64,000 nucleotides of DNA from Paramecium sonneborni (GCA_905182985.1 CAJJDN010000087.1:289717-353716), one strand, 5' to 3'. Positions 50,820 to 63,679 are shown, counted from the first letter of the stretch. A program made the numbers and translations. Notes: generated from the sequence alone by a model not told the origin.

Positions 50820-51090
50820 ATTAATTTTAAAATTAAGTCCTGTGGTTGAGTACAAGTTTATAATAATATTAAATTGATGATACTTCTATTTATATAAAAT
50901 ATGGTAATTTTCATGCACTTTTTAACAATTCTAGTGATTATTTATTTTCTTAAACAAATCATATTATTATGCTAATTTGATATCTTTTTCTTGAAAGAGT
51001 AAGATAAAGACGAAGATACTGAAATACTTTATATAATGAGATTTGAGTTTAAAACAATAATCTTCATCTACATTATTGTGGATTTAGATA
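50820..51090 (+). pseudogene. Relic of a CNBD K+ channel C-terminus
   Basis: Scattered blocks in different frames keep the order seen in the intact channels. SPVVEYKFIIILN (near 50838) compares with SPEERIIT...NQ. DDTSIYIKYGNFHALF (near 50876) compares with DDCSLYIISKGEVELLF. NNLHLHYCGF (near 51055) compares with SNKHLLNQCHILHYCAD. Stops and frame changes lie between the blocks and the second half of the CNBD is missing. I read it as a third, decayed member of the channel cluster. The blocks are short, so chance similarity is not excluded. Confidence 0.45.
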
Positions 51091-51099
51091 TAGCACAAA

Positions 51100-52185
51100 A
51101 ATAGTTTAAGTAAAATTATTTTCTTAAAAACAATATCTTATTGAAATTTTACTTAAAAAATTTTTATAAAATGATAATGATTAGAAGGCACAAAAAACAA
51201 TTAAAAATTATGAAAAGATATTTAATCAACAGGATTATTAGATTTTCTGGCTACTTAGATATCATATGATAACGTTGTAACTTTGATAGATAAGGTTAAG
51301 AATATTTAAAGTATATATTATTTCTACAATAATTTTCTTTCAATAATCACCACAGATTATATTCTTATTTTACTTGTTTCTTCTATACATATTCTATTAA
51401 TAAATTTTGATTAAAGTAATTTTAGCATTTCTCTTTAATTGGTGTTTTCAATTAATTTTAATTCAATAACATTTTAATTTTAATTTCAAAATCAGTAATT
51501 ATATAGAAAATAAAAATAATTGATAATGAGTTTACATTTATGTAAACTGCTATTTTGATCATATAATGAAATAGTTTATTACTGATTAAATTACTCCAAA
51601 ATGATTATTTAATTAAACTGATAAATCTTTTCTAACAATCATTTTGATTTTATTTTCAAAAATACAGATACCAACATAACTATAATAATAATTTAATATT
51701 TTCCAATAAATTGAATCCTTCTAATTAATGTCTTGAATAAACTTCATTATTCTGAAAATAATAATTTAAATAGAAAGATTAGTTTTTACTATTTCTATAA
51801 TTTATTGAATATTTCTTGATTTCATTTTAATCTTAATCCTCATCTTTTTAGACCAACATAATCTTTGAATTAAGAATCTTAATCCTTTAAGTAAAATAAA
51901 AAATGTTTTAAATCCTTAACTAAAATTAAATACTTAAATAGCAAAGATAATACAACCATTCAACATATTGAAGCAACCTTGTAAATTCTTTTTATACATC
52001 TCTAAATCAGTATTAGATAAACATCTATTCAATTTTAATTTAATTTAATAAATTAAATATAAATTTATAAGATTAAGTTAAATAGGGTTTAAATTAATGT
52101 AGAAAAAATTAAAATTAAAATTAAAGTTATTAGAATTTTAAAAAATCAGTGCATATAATAATTTAATATTTTTTGATTAATAAAA
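51100..52185. other. Gene-poor AT-rich stretch
   Basis: About 1.1 kb downstream of the relic and of the cystinosin gene's 3' end. No frame longer than a few dozen codons looks like protein. Confidence 0.4.
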
Positions 52186-53073
52186 TCATTGTTTCATATA
52201 ATGATATTCATCTTAAATAGTTTTAGATTTATTTCTTTTAGGATTGTATATCACATAATGCTAAAATATAAATATTAAGTCAAAAACCAAAACAATACAA
52301 CTTAAAATAAATTTAACAATGTTCATTTCAACTAAGTTAGCACTTTCTAAATAATAAAATTAAAAAAAATACTTCCATTTAATTGATCAATTAACATTTA
52401 TAAAAAGGATAAAATACCTCCAATAAATGCCAATAATATATTTAATATACTCCAACCTTCAGTTGATTTTCTTTAATAGTTTAAATAAACTTAAGGAACA
52501 TTTTTTATTAAAGTTACAAATAGTTTTTCATATCCCATCCAATATAAAACATTTAATTTTTCATTTTAAAAAATCACTTACCAGCCAAATATCCAAGTCA
52601 AAATTATATATATTATAGTTTAAGACCACAAAAATATTAATAAAATTATACACCATAAACTTACTCCTGGATTATCTCCTTTTTTATAATAATAAGCTAT
52701 TTATATTATTGTTATAATTGTTATTCCTACAGAATGAAATGCAAAAATGAGATCTTATAAAGTAATATTCCCACTAAATGGCCATCCATTCTCTCCACCT
52801 TTAAAATACCCAGCTGATGTATAAGCACTTAAAAATAAATATCCACTTAAATTAAGCCCTAAAAATTCAAATGCTATTCCTTATACACTTTATTAAAACA
52901 ATAATATACTGTTTCACTTTAAAGTTTTCATATAATTATCCATAAAAACTAAAAGACCAACAAAATATATAAGCCCAACCTATTATATTACTTATAATAT
53001 CAAGGGCTTTATTATTCGTTACTTCTGAGTGATAACTTTAAAGCACCGGTTCAAGTTATGATAAATAAAACAT
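52186..53073 (-). CDS. CTNS: Cystinosin-like lysosomal cystine/H+ symporter (PQ-loop family)
   Basis: 279 residues; introns 52888-52909 (22 nt) and 52347-52372 (26 nt); length divisible by three. Seven hydrophobic spans. Family signatures: IIGWAYIFCWSFSFYGQLYE, FEFLGLNLSGYLFLSAYT, LIKNVPQVYLNYQRKSTEGW, SILNILLAFIGGILSFLQML and VFDLIFIFQHYVIYNP. The second PQ dipeptide is intact, while the first PQ position is GQ. The large N-terminal lumenal domain of animal cystinosins is absent. Family role: export of cystine from lysosomes or vacuoles coupled to protons. It is one of few intact genes in the right third of the window. Confidence 0.92.
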
Positions 53074-54305
53074 TCAATTTTTATTTATTTTTATTATTCA
53101 ATTAATTGTTTTCAAACTTAAAACTTATTCTTATTCTTAGAATTTCTAAAATTTTTTTAAATCCTCTTTTCTTAATTATATCATTATATAATTGTTTAAT
53201 TCTTAAATATTTTTTTCATAAACGGAATTAGAAAAAAATAATTTTTCACTAAACTTGTTGAAAAAAATTTTTTTTTGTTTATTTTTACGTTATTTGTTAT
53301 AATCCTATATTAAAAAATAAATTTGTAAAATGTTTTAAAACTATAAGTATAAGTTGTATCTTGATTCATTAATTTGATTATGAATTTATCATCTTTTACA
53401 AATTTTTATTTAAATATTTTTTGTAATAATAATTATTTTATTTATAACAGATTAATATAAGAAATTTTGTAATTTTAATTTATTTTGAACACTTCTTTTT
53501 AGTTTAAATTAAAAAATTCAAAAAGAATATATATTAAAGATAATTTTCACATAAATATATTAAAACAACTTTAATAAATTTCAAAGATCGTTTATTTAAA
53601 ACTGTCATTTATAAATTACATAAAAAAATTCAGATTTAAATCTAAATATTATTAAAATTATTGAAATTGTATATATTTTATGATTAATTTTTATATAGAA
53701 TATGATTACGATAATTTTTATCAAAATAAAATTTAATTAATTTTATATCATTTCTAGCTTCAATTGATTCTAAATTAATAGATTGCTATCAAGGAAAGAT
53801 TATGTATAAAATAAAATTCTTTATTTTTTAGTGATTAAATAAATTATTTAAAATTACAATTACTTTTTTCTGAAAAATTATTTTTTTAAAATATAGTATA
53901 AAATTATAGATATCATAGAAGAAAAAAATTATATTAAAAATAAAATAAGATTGACTAGAGCAAAATTTATCATAAATATTGGATAGAAACTTCCATTTAA
54001 ATTTCAAATATTTAAGTAAAAAAATTGTTAACTAATATTTTGTTTTATATTTTTAAGACTAATAATGATAATTTAGTATAATAAAAATTTCCAAATTTCT
54101 CAAATTCAGAAATCTATCATGGTAAACTATGAATAATGATTAATAAATGTATATATTTCTTAAAATAGTTTATTATTAATTTATAATAATTATTTTAATA
54201 ATAAAATTAGAATAAGAAAAAATTTGAAATCCTTTTTATAAAAATAAAAAGGATAATTTGATTTTTAGCAAAAAGTTTGTAAACCTAAAATTTTATATTT
54301 TAATA
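53074..54305. other. AT-rich intergenic
   Basis: About 1.2 kb, almost pure A/T with long T and A runs. No coding frame or motif seen. Confidence 0.45.
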
Positions 54306-54875
54306 ATGAAATTCATTCCTTTGACTCACCACTATCAAACTATGGCTGTCATTTATGAAAAATGTGCTGATATATCAAAATAGATAGATGCTCTTTCATA
54401 AACATCTAAACCTAATGTTTTGATTGAAAATGAAGATACATAATAGCAAGCTAAGATTATTCCTTAAGTTTAAGAATAGGAAATTATATAAAAAGATAAA
54501 AAGCTTTTAGATAGACAACTTTAAAAATAGATAGAAAACTTATCATTAGATAAATAAGATTCAAAGAAAGATTAGAGGAAAAAATTTTAAAAAAGAATAA
54601 AATAGAAGAAGTTCGGAAAAACAATCGCTAAAAAATAGCTTAAATAGAAAGTATAAGTAACTTGTGATCATTGTGATAAAGTGTTTGAAACAGAGAAGCT
54701 TTATTAAAGACATCAATATTAATTGATGTATAGAAAAAAACTATAGAAAAGAAAATTGATAAAACAAACAAAGGATGTCATTTAGATTGAAGAAAAGGAA
54801 GTTAAGTAAAGTAAGAGAGGCAGAAAACCTAAAAATGCTTAAAAAAAAATTGATTCAATAGAAATTTGCATATGA
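54306..54875 (+). CDS. Basic protein with one Cys/His finger and an AT-hook-like motif
   Basis: 189 residues, no intron. The N-terminal 90 residues are Gln/Lys/Asp-rich helix. The finger VTCDHCDKVFETEKLYQRHQ has C-x2-C-x12-H but no second His at the usual spacing, so it is degenerate. A Lys-rich segment follows, then SKRGRKPKNAQKK, which resembles an AT-hook (RGRKP rather than RGRP). Nuclear DNA binding is a reasonable inference, especially in so AT-rich a genome. It resembles the zinc-finger gene at 16350 in size and layout but not clearly in sequence. Confidence 0.7.
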
Positions 54876-55706
54876 TATGGATTAATTTAATATTAAATTA
54901 ATAAATATTTTAATTATAAATTTATTATTTCTTGTGAAGAAATCGATCAAAATTTAATTATCATATTGTAATCATTTTTATAACCAAATAATAAATTGTA
55001 ATAATATAATGTTTATTTGAAAATCTATTTTATAATAAAATTCCTTTTTTAAAATCTTCATATTATCATTAATTTGCATTTCATATATATGAGGATTTGG
55101 CAATAATAGTTAATTCCATATTAGAGATCCGAGCCTGGAAGAAAGATGTTCATTTTTAAATAATATAATTATTAATCTACATCACTAAATGACTATTATT
55201 TTTTTTAATTTAATTTAACTTTTACATAATTAAGATGTTTATATGAAGCATTTTGGTTTTTTTATAAAGTCTTATTTGTGATTTAAAATTTTAACTTTTT
55301 TGAATCTCAAACCATATGAAAATTCTTTCTGATTGAGTAAAAGTTATGAAAAGATGGGACTGTTAAAAAAAAGAGTAACTTGTCATTTCAGTAAATAAAA
55401 TTGAAATTATATTGTTTAACAAATTCCTTATTAGTTAACTAAGACTTAATCGAGCAATTTTTATTCAAACAAACCTATTTTTATACTATTTCTTAATAAT
55501 TTTATATGTTAAATTAATTAATTATATATTCTCAATTTAGATTATTTATAGCCATTATTATCATTTAATATATCTTTTTATTAGTTTGAAGTTTTAAGAT
55601 TTCTATAATTTGTCCAGATTATTGATTTTAAATAAAATGGATTTTTAATTAATTTCTAGACAAAAATAATGAGGTGTAAAATATTGATAAATAAAATATA
55701 AATAAT
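54876..55706. other. AT-rich intergenic with a short GC-richer patch
   Basis: About 830 bp without genes. A patch at about 55120-55160 (GAGATCCGAGCCTGGAAG) stands out by base composition; no tRNA or known RNA fold was recognised. Confidence 0.4.
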
Positions 55707-55943
55707 ATGACATATAAAATAGTTTATAAAAAAGATGGTAATTTATATTCTTATAATTTTGAAGTAATATTCACTAATAAATTTGATATAAAAATAGTAT
55801 AATGAGGGCAAGCCAATAAAAAAATAATTTAAATAATGAGAGAAAGTGAGTTTGTTGAAAAATATCAAATGCATTTGAATAATAAACTTATTCATTTATA
55901 AATGACCAAAGTTACTAAATAATTAACATAATCGAGAAAATGA
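55707..55943 (+). pseudogene. Short broken ORF
   Basis: One frame from ATG 55707 to TGA 55941 with an internal TGA at 55803. Before the stop: IVYKKDGNLYSYNFEVIFTN; after it: MRESEFVEKYQMHLNNKLIH. Both halves read like protein. No intron of normal size removes the stop. Probably a gene fragment; family unknown. Confidence 0.3.
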
Positions 55944-56274
55944 ATTGAGATAAGTTTTCGATTGACAAAAGCAAATGTAAATCAAATAATAGAATGACAA
56001 TATACTGATGATTAAAGGAAAGCTTATATAATTTGTAATGGTTAAAGAAATCAAAAATAATAAGGGAATTTAAAGTTTGCATCTTTTTTATTTAATTTTG
56101 ATTAACTTTGGAATTAAGGAATGTAAAGAAGTAAGCTGCATCATTTTTCTGAATAATTATAATGATAATAATAATAGTTATTCAAAATGCTAAAGCAAAT
56201 ATTGAATTTTTTAGAGTCTACTATGTAGTATTTATATAGTATATTTATAATTATTAAATAAATAAAAATTATTC
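55944..56274. other. AT-rich intergenic
   Basis: About 330 bp upstream of the SET gene; presumably its promoter region. Nothing recognised. Confidence 0.4.
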
Positions 56275-58509
56275 ATGAAAAGACATAGCATTGGAAAAAA
56301 ATTTCGTAAAATAAAAGCTTTGAAGAAAGCTGATCCAAATGCAATAGTTCCTGAAGTACCATAATAATTACAGGAATATATTAATTAACTAAATTCAAAG
56401 GGATTGAAGACAAACAAAGTTGAATATGCAATTTTTTAAACAAAAAATGGATTGAAATATCCTGGTTTGATTGGTACTTAAAATTAGTATAATAGCTACG
56501 GAGGCAATAAAACCAAATGATACACTTGTTACTTTACCAGTAGATTAATTATTAACAACGAGACATGCATTTGAATCACCATTAAAGAAAATATTTATGG
56601 AATATCCATAAATGTTTAGTCCAAAATTCTTACTATAATGGGAAGAATATTAATTCCTAACATTTTTACTATATGAATATTAGAAAGGTAAAGAATCTTA
56701 ATGGTATTTGCTAATTTCTAATTTACCAAGAGAGATTGATAATTTAGTATTTTGGAAGTCAGAAGATTAAGCCTTATTAAAAGATAAAAATTTAATCAGG
56801 GCAGCTCATAAAGTTTATCGAGATTTTATGATTGCTTTTAATACTCTTAAATATATATCAGATAAAAATCGAGATCTTTTTAAACCTGAAACAGTAACAT
56901 TAGAAAATACTATTTGGCTTTACACACATATTCATTCAAGATGTTTTGGAGGTTAAGGATTGAAATATACTACTATGGTACCATTTTGTGAATTGTTTAA
57001 TCATGAATAAGTTGATGTGTGTTATGATTTTTAATATAAGGGTTAACCTTCAAGATATGATGATTAATTTATGTATAAGAGAGTAGTTAAAGGATAAGAG
57101 AATGTTGATGCTGATGATTTATCACTTTCCTCTTCTGAAAATTCATAAGATTCATAAGATGATATTAGTGATTCTGATTTTTTTACTAGTCAATATTTGG
57201 AATATGAAGAATTTGATTTTGATGAATTTAAATAATTTTCTACTCAAAGTTTTCATAAAAATTTAACTAAAAATTCTGAAATAAAACCATTATCAAATGA
57301 ATCATAAGAAGAATATTATTAAAGAATTAAAAATCATTAAGAATTATAAAATAAACAAAGAAAAGAATTTATTATTAAATTACAAATTTAATAAGATGTT
57401 TTCTAATTAGCTATTGAATGTAAATCATTTTTATTCAAAAATATTGATTTTGGAGATAATATTTCAATTATATTTTTAGGTTAAGTCTTTCATTTATTAG
57501 ATTAAACTCTTAATGAATATTTTACAGATGAAAAATCATCAGCTAAAGCAAGAGAAGAATTTAAAAAATTAAAAATAACTATTACTATTTATAAAGAATA
57601 CTTATACAATTTTCTAAATGTAATCATGAAAAAACCAATTTAATAAGAAAAAATACCATTATTTGCTTAAAAAATTGGTCGTAAAATAACAAGAGGATTT
57701 GAAAATTTGTAATAAGTATTAGCTCAACCAGTTGATAGAAGTATTAAATACTATCCTACTAATTGGGAAAAAGATACTTTTTAAAATTTTTTAATGAGAA
57801 CAAGAGATCCTTTCGAAAAAGGATCTTAAGTATACTTTTGTTATAATCGATTATCAAATAGAACAATGCTCATGAAATATGGAATGGCTTTAGAATATAA
57901 TAAATATGATAATGCATTCCTAAGAGTTGAATATTATAAGTATCTTTAATTAAATGAAGCTAAATGGATAGTACATAGATTTTAATTAAATAAATTCAAA
58001 AGATTCAAATTAAAATTTACAGCTCCTCCTTATGATTTAATCGTATTTTGTAAATCAGTTTATTGGTAAATTATAACATATATTTTAATATAGGACTTTA
58101 AATTAACATTCTGTAGATACACTTTTTAAAATTAAGGATTTATAATTAGAAAAAAAAGCATTATCTTTGGCACTTCAAATAATAATTGAAGAAAATGCAA
58201 AATTTAAAGAAACAATTGAAAACCTCTAGGAATAATTGAATGATGAAAGCATAGATTATCATGAATATTTTGCGATTATTTATAGATTAGAAAGACTTAG
58301 AATTTATCGTCACAATATAAGGTAATTTAATTTATTTAAAAAGTCTTTTCAATATATGTATTGTGGTTGTTGATAGACTTTTGAAAGGAGTTCTTTTTGA
58401 ATAAGCCATTCTATAAACTGAATTTGATGGAGACTTTTACCATACATATCGTTATATATTAAGGATATATTTTGAATAAATCAAATTAGCTGTCTAATAA
58501 TCAAAATGA
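56275..58509 (+). CDS. SET-domain protein methyltransferase (SETD3 / Rubisco-LSMT type)
   Basis: 720 residues; introns 56474-56495 (22 nt), 58066-58093 (28), 58322-58343 (22); length divisible by three. The SET start is GLIATEAIKPNDTLVTLP. The insert and core read NTIWLYTHIHSRCFGG, then MVPFCELFNHEQVDVCYDF with the NH motif that contacts S-adenosylmethionine (about residue 235). The second half reads VYFCYNRLSNRTMLMKYGMA followed by LEYNKYDNAF, where family members have a SYG-type motif and here CYN. Between them is an unusual insertion of roughly 250 residues, acidic and Ser/Gln-rich. The C-terminus is helical, as in LSMT substrate-binding domains. Known relatives methylate Lys or His on proteins such as actin; the substrate here is unknown. 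Confidence 0.88.
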
Positions 58510-60170
58510 GTTATTAAAATTAATTTATCAACAAAATTTCAACATCATTTTTATCATAATATAGAATTCATATTAGTTAATATATACTTAAACATAATTT
58601 ATAATGAAGAGTTAAGACATTATCTATTAATTAAAACAACAATATTTAAGTTGTTTAATTGATTGTTGATATTGAATTTGCAATTAATTAAATAAAAGCT
58701 CTACATCAAACACTTAATGAGCTTTATTAAATGCCACTTAGAATATATACCAGTAAAGTTTAACTTACATGAATATCATCTATAAATGTTTTTATGCATG
58801 GAATCACTTAATTTTATTGCTAAATTTAAAAGTTATACTTTGCTAGTTAAAAGGGTTCTTCTTTTACTTCAAAATTAAAAAAAAACCAAATGGACATCTC
58901 TTCTAGACATTATTTGGTTAAAGTCGACTATCAGCCTAAATTAATTTTAATTACTTAACAAGGCTTTGATTTAAAAATAATTAAAGATCTCTACAATTAC
59001 AATAACTAAATTGAAATAATACTTATTTTATTTTTAAATTAACTTAAATTACTTCTTAATATAATAAACGTTTAAGTATTATGTGATTCTGTAATAACAA
59101 TAAAATAATCCTTCTTTATAACTACCGATTATATTCATCAAAATAACCGATAATAATAAACCGAGTGGTTTGTAAGGTTAATTACAAAACATTCAATAAA
59201 ACAACTGAATTTCAATCGACATACTAAAGTTTTTCCCTTTAATTACACCAATTAAACGTTTTTAAAGGACAACTTCTAGATTTACTTTAATATTCTATTC
59301 AAGATAAATTTTTCATTTACTTAAACAACTTGATTAAAACAAAAAACTCTTAAAATTTAGACTAAAAAGATTAAAATCTATTGGTAGTATACTTTTTATA
59401 TTATTCCTATAAATTCATATTAATATGTTCTCATTAAATTATAATTTTAAAGTATTGTATATTTTATTTTTTACAGATATTGTATTAGAAACAAGAAAGC
59501 AGTTTTATCAATATTAACACTAATAAGATTATTTACTAATAGATAAATTATAATTGCAATGTAATTTTGAAAAGGATTATAAATTAATTTAGAATAAATT
59601 GCTTTTAATTTAATATTATTATAATAATAACATCTTATTTTTTGATCATCAAAAATAAATCTCTTTTAATATTTTTTTTGATATCTAATTTAAAGTGTTT
59701 TAATATAATCATTCTTTTGTCTATAGATTCATCACCTCTTTATATTATATAATTGCTATGAAGATATTTTATTTTTTAAATTATGTTTAGGTTAGATTCA
59801 AATAATTGTTTTTTTTTATCTAAATCTTTGTATTAATACTAAAATATTTATTTTTTCTTTTTATAATATAACTTTTATTTTCAATTTTTATTTCCTTAAT
59901 TGTCAAGATTATGTTTATGATAATAATAAAAACTACTTATTTTAGTATATAAACTTTATATTTCTGCATTTATTTGTTAAGATAAATAAATAATAATTCT
60001 TAAATTAATTTCTCATAAAATTAATAAAATATGTTATTTTTGAAATATAAGATGTAAATGGTTCTATTAGAATTAAACAATGAATTATTCTGCTTAATAA
60101 TAATATCAAATAAAAGAGAGTTAAATAATTAATTAAAAATATATTAAATATTTATTTTATAATTTATTAT
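58510..60170. other. Gene-poor AT-rich stretch
   Basis: About 1.65 kb between the SET gene and the TPR pseudogene. No credible frame in either direction; poly-A/T runs are frequent. Confidence 0.45.
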
Positions 60171-61351
60171 TCATCGCTTCATTTTACTCTAGCAAAAATC
60201 TAAATTAAGAATTTTAAGAATATCCTTTAGTTTTACTGCCCATTCATCATTTGGATTAATCATTAATAATTTTTTCTAATACATCAAAATTTATTAATAT
60301 TTTCCTTGATCTTGTATTTTATAAAATACTATAATTACTTAAGAATAAACAATTTCCTAAAAGAAAAAATAATTGGATATCTTTGCATTTAAGTGAAAAA
60401 GTGTTGTTAGGAGCTATTGTTAGAGCTTAATCTAAACATTTTAAATTATCATCATATTTCTTTAACAATCTTAAATTTAATTTAATTAATAATAATTATT
60501 AATTTAATGTGATTAAATATACCTTTATCATTTAATGAATAAACATGGTTAGGGTTTAGATTTAATGCTTTATCCAACCAATTTATTGCTTTCTCATAGT
60601 TATTCTACAATCTTAAACATGAGCCTATTAATTTAATGTGATTTATATCTTTACACCATAGGAAAAATGATTATTGGGATCTAATAAAATAGATTTATCT
60701 AAAATTTGAATAGCTTATCAAGATTAATTATCCCAATATAATTTCAAACCTATAAATATAAATGATATAATTACCTTTATCATATAATTTTTTAGATAGT
60801 TTTATAGTATTAGCATCATCTATTTAATAATAATTAAACTATGATATTGTATAAAATTTTAGATTTAAATAAATATTAAATAAGTATAATTGTAATTATT
60901 CATATAAATTATTGAAAGAATGTACTAATTCATTAGTCTATAAAAAATAATCGTTTTAATTAATTCAAAAGATCATTAATTTATTAAGAGTTCAAATTTG
61001 TTAATCTTTCTTATAATAATGAATATTTTTATCTGATTCCCTTTTTTAATTAAGAAAGTGATTGATTTCTACATATTAATTAAAATCTTCTAATAAATTA
61101 TCAGATTCATTATTTTTATTTTGAATGAATTAAATCAAACTATTAATTTTTTCGACATCATCTAAATAACCAGGATGGATTCCTTTCTTTAAACATTTAA
61201 AACAGTTTAATTAAAATTCTGTACAATATTCATGATAACAAACACTTTTGATCTCATCTTTATGGTCATCTCATTTTTGTTTTTATATTTTCAAATTATT
61301 AAATATAAATAACTAATTACATGAACATTCTATACGATATTATTCTCTCAT
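60171..61351 (-). pseudogene. Decayed B-box-like zinc finger + TPR protein gene
   Basis: The 5' part gives a Cys/His-rich finger (IKSVCYHEYCTEF, NCFKCLKKGIHPGY). The 3' part gives TPR units: AIQILDKSILLDPNNHFSYG, LRLQNNYEKAINWLDKALNL, NLKCLDQALTIAPNNTFSLK and finally INPNDEWAVKLKDILK. Each TPR begins at an intron after a Gly codon, and two of these introns share the stretch ATCACATTAAATTAATA. Damage: in-frame TGA at 61271-61273 just before the finger, TGA at 60718-60720 inside a TPR, and a splice donor reading GATATC instead of GTATC near 60382. B-box/TPR proteins form a large family in Paramecium-type genomes; this copy appears dead. Confidence 0.7.
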
Positions 61352-62160
61352 TGAAAAAAAAAATGAAAATCTAACAATTAGTGATAAAGATTATGTAATT
61401 TTGATGACTAAATTAGAATTTAGAGATGACTGAACATGAATTGTTCGAATGTTTAATTTTTTAGATACTTCATATAATTTTGGTGCATTAATTGCATCTA
61501 CATTATCATTAGATCCATATCTTTTAATTTCAATTTATACCTAAAATAATTATGTTGTAAGTTTCGCAAACTATTCCCTTCTCTTAAAAATGATTATTAT
61601 AAATTAAATCATTCTTAATCTTGAAGAAAGTAATCTCATGGATTACATAATTTCATAAAAATATACTTAAACCACCTTTTTGGTTATTAGTGTTAGCCAA
61701 AATTGGTTATTTCACATCCCCAACATATATAAATACAACGAGTTATATACATTTTAACTATTTATTCTTTTTAGTTTTCTCTTTATACCCACATGTGGAA
61801 TTTTTCAAAATCAACAACTATTTATTTAAAAAAATACCACTCCATATATGCTTTTATTGTTAGATTAGAATTATAATCCTCATATACAAAAGAGTATCGT
61901 CTTTTTTTTTTATAAACAATATTATTGACATATAAGTTTTACATTCTTTCGGTTTTATTTCTTATCAGGTGTTTCTTTTGCTCTTATAGTTTTTCTTCTT
62001 CTTCTATTAATTTATATATCAATTCTTTACATTTTCTGATATAGAAATTTCCCTTTTTTGTTGTTAGATTAAATGTCTGTGGATTTTTTATTATTTAATT
62101 AAGTGATTTCTCACAAGACTTTAAATGGCTTGGAAAAAATAAAAAAAATAAATTTGATTT
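61352..62160. other. AT-rich stretch with one protein-like fragment
   Basis: On the minus strand near 61440-61540 a fragment reads RYGSNDNVDAINAPKLYEVS and continues SKKLNIRTIHVQ, apparently upstream of the TPR pseudogene and perhaps its lost 5' neighbour. No full gene could be built. The remainder is low-complexity. Confidence 0.35.
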
Positions 62161-62293
62161 GAGATCTCCCAACCAACTCAAAAATAGTGTAGGTAACAAA
62201 ACCCAGCAGGGCGAACTTCCACCTGTGTTGAAGTTTGGTAACATAGACTTTTGAACAAATCTTGAAACTCTGATGGCTACGCTATCATTTTTT
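62161..62293 (+). ncRNA. Candidate structured small RNA gene
   Basis: A patch of clearly higher GC in a gene-poor, AT-rich area, without any open frame. It contains a perfect inverted repeat AACTTC ... GAAGTT with a 10-nt loop (62214-62235), nested in a further partial pairing. The tetra- to hexamer GGTAAC occurs on both sides. The patch is followed directly by a run of seven T (62287-62293), as expected of an RNA polymerase III terminator on the plus strand. I cannot match it to SRP, RNase P/MRP, U-snRNA or telomerase RNA from memory. Its 5' end is a guess. Confidence 0.4.
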
Positions 62294-63316
62294 TATATCT
62301 TAATTTTACACATCTACTTACCTCTAGTACTGATTTAGTGATAAATAATTTTTTTTTTTTCTATTTTGATTCAGAATCTTTAAAATTTATTTATAGCTGA
62401 GGCTATAAAATTTAATTCATTTATTATTAATTAGATAATATACAACATCTCATTAGCTATATAAATTGTTCATGATTTCTTTAGAAATATAATTAAAAAA
62501 AACATGGTTTGAGATTATATATTTCTATTTCTTTCTCAATTATATAATGCTCATCAAGTTCATTGCCTTAAGAATTTTTTTTTTGAATCTTTATCCTTAG
62601 AAATAAATTAATTACATTTTAATTAAACAAACTAAATTATTGAAAAATAGTTAAAGAAACCCTAGAGTATTTAATCAAAGTTATTATAAAAATAGCACTT
62701 GCAATTTGAGAAAGTTCATAATTAAGATAATAAAATTAAGGATAAAAGCATATATCAATCGATCTTATTAATCTGAAATTCTTTTTATTTTCTTAATGAA
62801 TCCAACAATTTACATCTATTTTTCGATCAAACTTGTGGAAATCTACAGACATCAATAAATACAATCATTATGATGAGATTTATTTGATTTTCTCTAATTA
62901 CTTTATTCGACTCTGAAGAAATAATTACAAGTTTTTGAAAATTACATGTTAAGGGAGATTAAGGTTTATTAAATCAAAACTATCACCTTTCTTTTCTATC
63001 TATTGCATTTGCCACTCTTTTTAAAAATGTTTAGACTTTTTATAGAGGCTGACAAAGAACAGTTACTTAATACTTTTTGTTTGTAATATAATAAATTTCT
63101 TAGTCTTTTCATATCAAATTATTGGATAATGAAACTTCTCTGAATCCCAGAATATTGCTTAATGCTAAGTCAACAATATAAAACTTTTGATTCTATTAGT
63201 AAAATAAAAACTAGCCTAATGATGTTATCATGCATTTACTTATTTTTGGATTATATATAAACATAAATTTTTATACTTTTTACCTATAAACAAAATTTTC
63301 AGTAAAAATAGGAATA
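62294..63316. other. AT-rich stretch, possible exon fragments
   Basis: About 1 kb. On the plus strand near 63027-63140 a frame reads FRLFIEADKEQLLNTFCLQY and could be an upstream exon of the ORF at 63317, but no consistent splice joins them. Confidence 0.35.
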
Positions 63317-63679
63317 ATGTATTAAAGATTATTGTTTTTTTAGTTGTTCGATGAAATGAAGAAATATTTATATTGCCTTTTTATTATTGAATTAAGCAAT
63401 CAAAATTAATTTAGAAGAAATAGATTGAAACTACTCTAATTTCCTTATACTGCAAACAGAGTAAGTATCCTCGTCATGCTTATCGCTCAAGACTATGATT
63501 AAACTTATTAATGCTTATTTCTTAATTAGAAACTATTTTAATATAAGGCTATTGATTTATTTGTTGACTAATAACCAAAAATCACATTTTTTGCTTTGGA
63601 GAAACTATAAAAATAAAGTATTTTTTAAAGTAAATGCAATACTTCTCTCAAAAAGTTGCAAGTAGTATTCAAAAAATGA
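63317..63679 (+). CDS. Short ORF, possibly a gene fragment
   Basis: 120 codons under the ciliate code, ATG 63317 to TGA 63677, no intron. It reads like protein: RNRLKLLQFPYTANRVSILV, QDYDQTYQCLFLNQKLFQYK, LFVDQQPKITFFALEKLQK. No domain recognised. The flanks are non-coding, and given the decay nearby it may be part of a broken larger gene. Confidence 0.4.

Noticed and set aside
52347..52372. Apparent homopolymer frameshift in the cystinosin gene
   Set aside because: The segment is a normal 26-nt GTATTT...TTTAG intron; removing it gives the expected family sequence and a length divisible by three.
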